Positions 55,790-64,000 of a DNA stretch of 64,000 nucleotides are shown one piece after another (the stretch's first letter is position 1; each line of letters begins with the position of its first letter). Under the pieces are notes generated by a model. It was not told the origin of the DNA. It worked only from the letters and a program-made list of their open reading frames with translations, and made no database searches. Made by a program: the position numbers and the translations under genes. The stretch is from Muscardinus avellanarius (taxonomy: Eukaryota > Chordata > Mammalia > Rodentia > Gliridae): the NCBI GenBank assembly GCA_963383645.1, contig OY726560.1, forward strand, positions 26,103,800 through 26,167,799, read 5' to 3'.

Positions 55790-55873
55790 TGAATCCAGTA
55801 GACTGCTTTTTACAAAGTACTCTCATGATTCTGCAGGTGATCTGTCTAGGGACCATGGGTTAAGAAACACTGC
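55790..55873 (+). repeat. MER5A-like 3' fragment
   Basis: 'ctcatgattctgcaggtgatctgtctagggaccatgggttaagaaacactg' resembles the end of MER5A ('ccaggtgattctgatg...gagaaccactg'). Confidence 0.5.
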
Positions 55874-56496
55874 TTTAGGAACAATAAATAAGAGACGTAG
55901 CCAAGTTCTACACATGAATTGAACTTTCCTTTTGGGAAGGAAAAAATTCAAAGGAACTCCAGAAGGTAAATGATTCATGGACATATTTAGCAGTTTATTT
56001 ACATGTATCTATGAATAATTATATCTCATATTATACAAGTGTCAATTTTGAATCGCTGAGTTGTTTTCAGGAGAAATTAGCAACCCAGTGATCAGAGAAA
56101 AAGTTCTGGTCTTGGTCCTCTTATCTACTTGTAATTTCTGACTTGGTTTTCATTTTGGTGGTAATGACATTGCATGTACTTTAGTGGCCACAGTGGCTGG
56201 TCATATATTTTCTTGAAGTAATTTTGCCCAAGTATATGCTGCCTTTGTGAATATACTTCTGTATTCATCTCATTGCACATCTGTCTCTCGTATTTTTAAT
56301 TTGGACTTGCTGAATTATATTTTAGGGCTGAATGTCATGGATCTCTGTCTAGCTATGAAGATATTTTTTATACCATATTTATTAGATGTCATATTAGTTT
56401 TTCTGAGCTGAGCTTTCTGACTCTGATGTTCTTTGCATATTTCTGTAAGAACAGCTGTGTTTTAAATGTTCCTGACTTTTTAATCCTCTTTGTCAG
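55874..56496. other. unassigned sequence
   Basis: No gene or repeat is recognised. Confidence 0.45.
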
Positions 56497-56600
56497 TGCT
56501 TTCTCAAACTCTAATGTTTATGTAAATGGCCAGATTCAGAAGGTGTGGGGCTGGGCCTGAGAATCAGCATAGAAAGCTTTCATAAACCATGTTTTGAGTA
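56497..56600 (-). repeat. MER5A-like fragment
   Basis: 'cagtgctttctcaaactctaatgtttatg' then 'cagattcagaaggtgtggggctgggcctgagaatcagcat' is the reverse-complement order of MER5A with an internal deletion. Confidence 0.6.
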
Positions 56601-57839
56601 GTTAAGTTCCAAGAAACCCAATAGTTGGTTTTATGCCACAATATCATTAACCACACTGACCACAATCCCTTTTCAGAAAGGGGCTTCTCTTTGGATTTGT
56701 AAAACCATTGTTGGTAATCTCTGAAAAGAATCCTTTTGTCTCATTTATTACATGGCTATATAACATAACTCAGTACCATGTGATAATGCTCCCAGGCTCT
56801 GCTTAGGAATTATATACTCTTCTCAGCTGGACTCTACTACCTTTCAAGGTTTAACCCACCTTTTACCCTCTTCCCATTTCCTTTCACTAATTTTTTATCT
56901 TCATTGTTTCTCAGTTTAATTACTGTGAAATATCCCAAGTGGTTTTTTATTCTTCATTTTGTACTTCCTTATAATTCACGTTCCATCTCATTCCTCTTGC
57001 ATTCTCTTTCTTTCCCTCCATGTACTAGTAAACATTTTTTTTCAGCTTAATACAGGTGTAGATGGCAGTTAGTCCAGGGAGAGGGTAGGATGTGAGGATG
57101 AGTTTCCATTTCACTCAATGTGGTACCTGACCCTTCAGTGCTCAACCTTCCAACTGACTTCTAAGCAAGAACTGGCCACACTTCACCTCTCTGCACAAGG
57201 CAGTGAATGAGTGTCATCCTATGGACTGTAAGCGACTAAGACCCCATACAGTCTGTTTGCTTTCACACCACCAGTAAGGAAAATGTTGTCCTTTTCCCAG
57301 TAGCATCACAGACTGTGATTTAATTACAAATACCAGGTGTGTAGGTGAAGAAGTTAACAGGGGAGAAGTTAACAGGGTCCCCATTCCTAGAAGGTTTTGA
57401 GGTTGCCAGTTTTGTGATCTGAAGCCTTCAGCAGCATATGAGAGTTGCAGAAAGATAGAAACCAGATATAATAGATAGCATGAAAATGTCCCAGGGGATT
57501 TCCAGAAATACTTGAGAGGAACTTCCGTAAAAAGAGTAAACTCTTTCTAATCAAGCTGGTGTTTTCCAACTGTTGAGATTTATGGAGTATTAAATGAATG
57601 TGACCCAATTTTATATATAAAAAAAGTGATTGGCTCTGGGTTCCATAAGCAATGTCTGTATTCCCCCACCCTCCAGGATATATTCATGCCTGATGGCTAG
57701 CAGATGCTATCAAATAGTTCTTGGATGAATTTAAGTAGTTAAATCAATTATTCACAGATTTCCCAGGTAAGCTACCTAATAGGTTAGTTGATGATTAGTA
57801 ATGATGTCTTAAAAGACTCCAGATAATGGAGAAGATGCT
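56601..57839. other. unassigned sequence
   Basis: No gene or repeat family is recognised. A 15-base tandem duplication ('gaagttaacagggg') lies at about 57350-57378. Confidence 0.45.
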
Positions 57840-58065
57840 CAGTGGAGCCAGGAAGAAATGATGGGGGAGGAAAAAAGCTGAGGTTCACTAATAGAAATGC
57901 TATTTGTAACTATGTGTATATACATGACTATAACGTAGTTAACCTGGACATTTGGTATTGAGAGGGAGGGGAATGGAAAGGCAGGGGAGCACCAAATACT
58001 GTGTGAATGTACACTATTGTCAACGTTATCTACATTATGATGTGAGACTATAATGAACTGATAAA
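57840..58065 (+). mobile_element. Short L1 3' end
   Basis: 'ggtattgagagggaggggaatggaaaggcagggg', 'accaaatactgtgtgaatgta' and 'tatgatgtgagactataatgaactgataaaaa' match the L1 3'UTR end at 48848-49005. Confidence 0.75.
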
Positions 58066-59539
58066 AAATTATGATGCATATTATTTAGTCTTGATTTCCA
58101 TCATAAGAAAATATTTATTAATCTTTATTCTAAGCCTAAAATAGTTTGAAAGCTTCATACAAATGGATAATATTTTCCTTTTCAAACTCTGTTTGTCCAA
58201 GTCGTAGAACTCAGCAAAAATATGGGAACCACTATGGGGACATGGAACCCAAGAAGAATAAGCACAGCTCTGCCCTCCCCATCCATTTCAATTAGGTTAG
58301 ATTTACCTTTTCCTGTTTCATATGTTAGATTTCAAGATAGAACTTCATTTGGAGTGGGAAACCCACTGGTAAAATAAACAAACAAATAATTTTGGAAATT
58401 GAAATTCAGCCATCCATCGACAGGGTTCTGGGGAGCCTGTTGGATGTATTTGTTTTCCTGGGGTTATTCTAAAAGCATGTTTCTTGCTTTTGTTTACCTC
58501 TAGCATGACCTTACAGGATCTTCCACTGACAACTCCCCTGTGTTCATAGAGCTCCAGCAGCTTTGTTTGGAAGCTGTAACTCTGCAAAGTATGTGTGTGA
58601 AGAAGTTGTGTGCTCTCAGATCTCATGTAGCCACCAAATTGATTGGGTTACTTCTGAAGAGAGGTGAGTGGATGAAATATTAACCAGACCTGGCTTCAGG
58701 GACAGAACCTCGATTCCTGCTGTGTCCTCAGCACTTTTGAGCAGAAAATTTTTCAAGACCTGGAAAATTTTCTTCTTTACTTCATTTCTCTTAGGGCTGA
58801 TAGTATTCTTACTAGTATTTTTGTTAGCTTGTCTAAGTGACCTTGCACTCAAAATTACTGAACTACACAGAGGCCAAGTTCATCAGGGGATTTATTTTTT
58901 ATTTTACAGATTATTTTATCCTCTGTGATGTTAAGTTCAAATGTTTAGGGAAGTTTTGTAATCATTATTTATTTCATCTAAGGTTAGTATCTGTTATTTT
59001 GTTGAAATACTTCTTGGATTGATTTGTATTTTTTATTTGAGCTACATTTTTCAGGAACCACTCCCTAAATCAAATCTACTCATTAAATAGTGTATTATTT
59101 TCTTTGTCTTAAATGTTTCAAGATTTTAAGAGTTTTCTATTTTTAGAGTTCCAAAATGTTAGTAGTAAATCTATATTCACCTCATTAATCCCCATTATAA
59201 TTTAAAAAGCTTTTCTTTTTTTATTAATGTGCTGAAAACCATATAACTTTAATTTACCCTTTAGTAAATTTTTTAAATGATTAGGAAATTGGAACAAAGT
59301 ACATTTCCTAATCTCACACACAACACAACCCAATACTTCTAACACCAGATTATCCAGCAGATTCCAAATGGGTATCCTTTAATTCAATTCTTATAGTAAC
59401 TGGAGATAGCATCAGGTCCCTGGTTAAGTACTTCATTCTATAAGGCCATTCCTACATTCCCACCACTTTAGATAATAATTCCACATTAACCTGTACTTCT
59501 TCTGATTAACAACTATATATTGAGATTCCTATGACCCCT
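58066..59539. other. unassigned sequence
   Basis: Short frames at 58345-58626 and 58616-59022 show no domain. No repeat family is recognised. Confidence 0.4.
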
Positions 59540-60060
59540 CACCAGGTAAGATTGCCTTGCTAGAGTGGCTCATAGAATTCACAGAAACATTTTACTTGCT
59601 TTTACTCATTTATTATAAAAGATATTACAAGAGACACAGTTAAACGTTAGATGGAAGAGATACATAGGATAAGGTATGAAAGAGGAGATGAGGAACTTCC
59701 ATGACCACTCTGAGTATACTGCCTTCCAGTCACTTAAGTGTATTTAGCTATGTAGAAATTCTGGGATCCTGTTCTTTTGAATATTTATGGAGGCTTCATT
59801 ATGTAGGCATCATTGGTTAAATAATTATCAATTGGCGATCAACTTAAACTTCACCTGTCTCTCTTCCTCTGAAGTCAGGGAGTGGGGTTGAAAGTTCCAA
59901 TTTCTTAATAAGCATTGGACTCTTATTAATAATATTTGACTCCTATGACAACCAGTCCCCAGTCCGGATGATTTCCAAGAGCCCCCAGCCACAGGTTATC
60001 TTAGTAATATACAAAAAGACACTCATCATTTAAGATATTCATCTGTTTTCCTCTCTGGAT
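59540..60060. mobile_element. Ancient ERVL-type LTR
   Basis: The order 'ggctcatagaattcacagaaacattttactt', 'tttattataaaagatattac', 'tggaagagatacataggataaggtatg', 'tatttatggaggcttcattatgtaggcat', 'gaagtcagggagtggggttgaaagttccaa' and 'gagcccccagccacaggttatctta' matches a common placental ERVL-class LTR remembered as LTR33/MLT2-like. Orientation and exact family are uncertain. Confidence 0.55.
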
Positions 60061-60199
60061 ATATTCCTTTGTGTTATATTGATTTTTTGTATAGTAACAT
60101 CTATGTTTTCTTTTTTATTTTCTTTTTTTGAAGAGTGTAAACTATATATTTACTTTATTTTTTTGGTTTTGTTTTTTTCATTAGCAACAATAATTTATT

Positions 60200-60809
60200 T
60201 TTATTTTTTATTTAAATTTTTTATTAGTGCATTGTATTTATATATCATGATGGGGTAAAAAATCCTTGTGTAGACATAGATGTACACATCACCCAGCCAG
60301 CCCCAACCCAGTCCCCACCTCCCTCCCTCCCCACCCCTCCCTCCCATGCTTGGTTTAGTGGTTGACTTCGATATGAACAAGTATATCGTGAGCTTTAAAG
60401 AGTTTTCCTCTCCCTCCTCCCATCCCCACATTATTAGGTTGCCTTATTTGCTCCTGTATAGAATCTCCTTTTTCACCTGGAGTTTCTCCTATGACCCCTT
60501 TCACCCTAGCTTGCACATATTAGGGGAAGCATCCTATTTCTTACTTTTTGTAACTGACTAATCTATCTTAGCATAATGTCCTCAAGATCCATCCATTTCC
60601 CTTAAAATACCGCAATTGTGCCGGGCGTGGTGGCGCACGCGCACGCTTGTAATCCCCGCGCTTGGGAGGCAGAGACAGGAGGATCGCGCAGGTTCGAAGC
60701 CAGCCGCGCGCGCTGGCTTAGGAGACCCTGTTTCCAAATAAAAATGTAAAAATAGTTCTGGGAGTGTAGTCCGGAGATAGAAGGGCTTCCAGGAGCCCCA
60801 GTACCACCA

Positions 60810-60840
<31 letters not shown>

Positions 60841-60915
60841 CAAAAACCGCAATTGTATTTTTTTTTTTATGGCTGAGTAAAATTCCATTGTGTACATATC
60901 CCACAGCATTGATGT
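60200..60915 (-). mobile_element. 5'-truncated L1, split by a young SINE
   Basis: 'tattagtgcattgtatttatatatcatgatgggg', 'gcttggtttagtggttgacttcgatatg', 'agcataatgtcctcaagatccatcc' and, after the SINE, 'ggctgagtaaaattccattgtgtacatatccc' is reverse L1 3'UTR/ORF2 order, parallel to 42045-43660. The frames at 60201-60561 are L1 UTR, not genes. Confidence 0.85.
60620..60845 (+). repeat. B1-dID-type SINE, youngest-looking copy, clear duplication
   Basis: The left arm begins GCCGGGCGTGGTGGCGCACGC and retains many CpGs. The right arm is of the young type; the tail is AC-rich, (AAAAC)n. The 11-base repeat ACCGCAATTGT lies at 60609-60619 and 60846-60856 without mismatch. Confidence 0.95.
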
Positions 60916-61229
60916 ATTTTCTATAGGTATTTTCTTTGTGTGTCTCAAGGGGCATACATAAAAAAACCTTATAATTATAACAATCTATATCAAGCTAATA
61001 ATAGCTTTAACTTAACTACATAGAAAAGCTCTATATCTTGTACTTCCTATCTTTTATGTTACTGACATCCAAAATTATTCTTTTTTATATAATATAGCCA
61101 TTATCATATTTTTGTATTACTATATTTTATTATATTGTTTTTTTAAACTCTCCTAGAATTAAAAGTGATTTATCCATGACTATTACAGTTTGATAGTATT
61201 CTGTATTTTTCTATGTGTTTATATTTAAC
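60916..61229. other. unassigned AT-rich sequence
   Basis: No gene or repeat is recognised. Confidence 0.45.
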
Positions 61230-62900
61230 AGTGAGCTTTATATTTCATTTAACTTCTTGCTACTGTTATCTTTTCATTACATCTTGAAGTATTCCCTCAT
61301 ATTTCTTATAAGGCAAGTCTAGTGGTGAGTTCTTTTACTATTTCTTGTATAGGGAAGTTTGAATCCCTGCCATTTTGATAGGCCATTTTACTGGATATGG
61401 CATTATTGATTGACATATTGAATGTATAATCTCATTATCTGCTGTCTTGCAAGGTTTATGCTGAGAAATCAACTGACAATATTATTGAGGGTTTCTTATA
61501 TATCACGAGTCACTTTATTCTGTTGTCTTCAAAATTTTCTTTGACTTTTAATAATTTGGTTATGAAGTATCTCAGTGTGAACTTTTTTTGATTCATCTTC
61601 ATTGGGAACAGTTGGATTTTGTTAATCTGGATATCTGTTTTCTTTTCCAGATATAGGAAGTTATTATCCATTATATCTTTAAACACACTTTCTGCTGTTT
61701 TTCTTTTTACATTTTTCTTCTGAAACACAAATAATACATATGTTGTTTTGCCGTATAAAAGTTTTCAGGCTTTCTTTTTTTTATCTTTTTCTTCCTCCAA
61801 TTGAATAATTTCCCATGACCTATCCTTTAGGTCACTGTTTATTGCCTCTAACTTGATCAAATCTAAGGTTGAATCCCTTTGATTTTTTTTCCTGATCAGT
61901 TATTAAATTCTTCAGCTTCAAAAGTTTTGTTTGGTACTTTTAAAATTTTTCAATATTTTCTGAAATTCTTTTTTTGTTCATTAACTATTAAGTGCATTGA
62001 ACACTTTTGTGGTAGTTATTTTGAAATTTTTTTTGTTTGTTTAAAACATCCCCATTTCTTTAGGGATAGTTTCTGGAGACTCATTTTGTTTCTTTGGATT
62101 ATTCCCTTCTTTGTGTTCTATGTAACTTTTATGTTACACATATTTGAAATAATAGCCTCTTTTCTCATTTTTAAAGACTGGATTTACTCAGGGGAAGACC
62201 TTCTTCAATCAGCCCAACTAGAGATTCTGGGCCCTCTGAAGACTTTTCACTATATATGTAGTCTCTGGTCTTGTATGTAAAGGCTTCCTTCCTCTTAAAA
62301 AAAATTTGCCAATCTTGTTTTGTTCATTCTCATTAATTCATATTCTCTCCGTCTCTCTCTGGAGGGAGAGCTCATAACCTATTGCTTATTCTGGTATCTA
62401 TTTACTATACCATAAGTTCTCTGAAGCAGCATTATGTTGCTTAGGTATTTTTTTGTTTGTTTTTAGCAGCCCTTGGTCATCCAGAATTTGCCAAGTTCTG
62501 CCCACACTCTAAGACAGATAAAACAAAATCTAGTCCCTTGGGCAGTCTCCTCAAAAGGTGGAATGTTGGACATGCATTCTTTTATTTTTCTTCTTTGAAG
62601 GAGATATTGCTGAAATATATTAGCCTTTTTGTTTGCTAGCTGCAGGTCCTCTGCAGCATGATACCCAGATATTTTATTTGTTTATTCTCAGTAGTACCCA
62701 GGCATCTAGAATATTTCAGATTTCATTGATATTCCAAAGGAGGTAGATAAGGCAACAAAACAAAGCAAACAAACAAACAAACAAACAAAATAGTCTTGGG
62801 CATCCCTTACCTCTAAAGGCAGAATGTTGGACATATTATACTGTCTTCTCTTTTCTTTCATGGGAAGAAGGTTGGAACTGGGAATTTTCTCTCAATAATT
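61230..62900 (-). repeat. Decayed L1M (or HAL1) ORF1/5'UTR region
   Basis: Reverse order of the ancient L1M 5' half: 'ggcattattgattgacatattgaatgtataatctcattatctgctgtcttgcaagg', 'atgctgagaaatcaactgacaa', 'gaagtatctcagtgtgaac', 'gataggaagttattatccattatatctttaa', 'tgacctatcctttaggtcac'. The part beyond 62200 looks like the 5'UTR and includes two related units near 62510-62575 and 62785-62840 ('tggaatgttggacat' and 'cagaatgttggacat'). Frames inside (61510-61728, 61879-62280, 62457-62639) are remnants or chance. Confidence 0.65.
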
Positions 62901-64000
62901 TGGAACTGTGTGGGGGTAGAGACTATTGTGAAAGGCAGCCACAAGGTTTTTCTCTGCTTACATGACCACCTGGGGTACATGAGCCTCTTAACTGGTATCT
63001 GAATTTTTCATAATAAGAATTGTTCAATCTGTTGTTGGACTGATGTATCCATGGAATAAATGAGAGCATGGTGCTTCCTATTTCACTATCTTAATGGTAT
63101 CACTTTTTAATCCTTTTTACGTGTACTAGAAGCTTTATAGAATTAGTAAATGGTATTTGAACACCAATTAATGCTTAGATGTTGTGGGTTAAATACAGTG
63201 GCCTGTGAGTCATAGTGTTATTTTCTTAAAAGCTTACTATCTAGATTCAGAGGCTAGTCTCAGACAATTATAAAATATAATAATAACATAGGAGTTAAAT
63301 AGCAGGAGAAGGAGAAACCAAAAGTAACTATTGACAATGATTCTTAACTGTGTTCAAAACCTCTGTTCTGTAAAGACTCAATTCCATCTACTGATTACTA
63401 GGATCATTCTAAATATTAGGACAGGAAATCTTCTTGATATAATTACTGGATCTAATTGCAAGCACTGGTATTAATATAGGGCAGTTGTCAGTTCTCCCAA
63501 TATGGCCTTATATCCCTCATTAGTTAATCAACAATCAAATATTGATTATCCAGTTTATGTGGCTCTTTTTAGTAGAATAAATTAAAATGTCTATTCTCAT
63601 CAATATTGAAATCTTAGCTATTAGTAATAGCCTAAATGAAGCCAGATTTTTGCTTATGTGCCTATCTGTGATAAAAGTACATGTTGGCTTGTTTACCCGT
63701 TTTTCTAATCCTGACTATTTCCTTTTTCTATCAATCAATGGCAGAAATTTCTTCCTGGTGTGGGATGGCCCCCACTGTCAGCAATTTCAAAGCCATAGTT
63801 GATTCATTGCTGGGTAAAATAAGGTTAACAATTAATAATGAATTTCAGAAGGGTTGGTAATTTTGGGTCAGGGAAGACTGACCAGGATTCATGATTTTAA
63901 AATTCTGTCTTCAGAGGCAATTATCTTACCCAGATCTCATAAAAAAGACTAAAAAGTCTTAGTTTGAACTCTACCTTTTAATCTGCTACTCTCCTAAAGG
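62901..64000. other. unassigned AT-rich sequence to window end
   Basis: No gene or repeat family is recognised; the frame at 63587-63802 shows no domain. Confidence 0.45.

Noticed and set aside
1..64000. CRISPR arrays, bacterial operons, riboswitches, tRNA or rRNA genes
   Set aside because: The sequence is mammalian. The only tRNA-like pieces are ID/MIR SINE promoters, and no tandem repeat has the repeat-spacer pattern of a CRISPR array.

Overview
This is a mammalian nuclear, intron-like or intergenic stretch with no host gene that I can support. The background is AT-rich, and almost all recognisable content is interspersed repeats of many ages. The organism is most likely a squirrel-related rodent (Sciuridae or a close relative). 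About twenty copies of a dimeric SINE are present, with a 7SL/B1-like left arm and a tRNA-derived ID-like right arm (B1-dID type), together with two lone ID elements and lineage-specific L1s whose 5' ends are built of tandem monomers. Shared placental fossils (MIR, L2-like, MER5A-like hAT, a MER2/Tigger-like element, MLT1/MaLR LTRs, old L1M) confirm a placental mammal. The family names come from remembered consensus sequences, not from a search.

Layout. 1-27 kb: a quiet region of MIRs, SINEs, one short L1 3' end (11.4-11.9 kb), microsatellites (2.5 kb purine tract, 15.8-16.3 kb CA/TA tract), a Tigger-like element (20.0 kb) and an MLT1-like LTR (22.6 kb). 27.2-29.6 kb: an old L1 fragment abuts the 5' end (promoter monomers plus ORF1) of a younger minus-strand L1 that has no 3' end. 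31.6-37.8 kb: a full-length plus-strand L1 with about 2.4 promoter monomers of roughly 300 bp, an ORF1 and a multiply broken ORF2. 38.4-39.2 and 42.1-43.0 kb: two solo LTRs of one family, each with its own 4-bp target-site duplication. 48.2-48.6 kb: another solo LTR, with a 5-bp duplication, splitting a SINE.

51.9-55.1 kb holds the most unusual object: a roughly 3.2-kb composite element. It carries L1-promoter-like monomers (period 170-196 bp), a duplicated middle module, a 50-bp-period GC-rich VNTR of about 16 units, and the end of an L1 ORF2 plus L1 3'UTR and polyadenylation signal. A candidate 12-bp target-site duplication (11/12 match) encloses it. The build resembles the SVA/LAVA class of non-autonomous L1-mobilised composite retrotransposons of apes, apparently assembled independently here. 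55-64 kb holds MER5A-like pieces, an ancient ERVL-type LTR, an L1 3' end split by a young SINE with a clear duplication, and a long decayed L1M 5' region.

How the parts work together: the SINEs, the composite element and the 5'-truncated L1s all look like passengers of L1 reverse transcription (A-rich tails, direct repeats at their ends). The one L1 here that retains both ORFs is itself dead.
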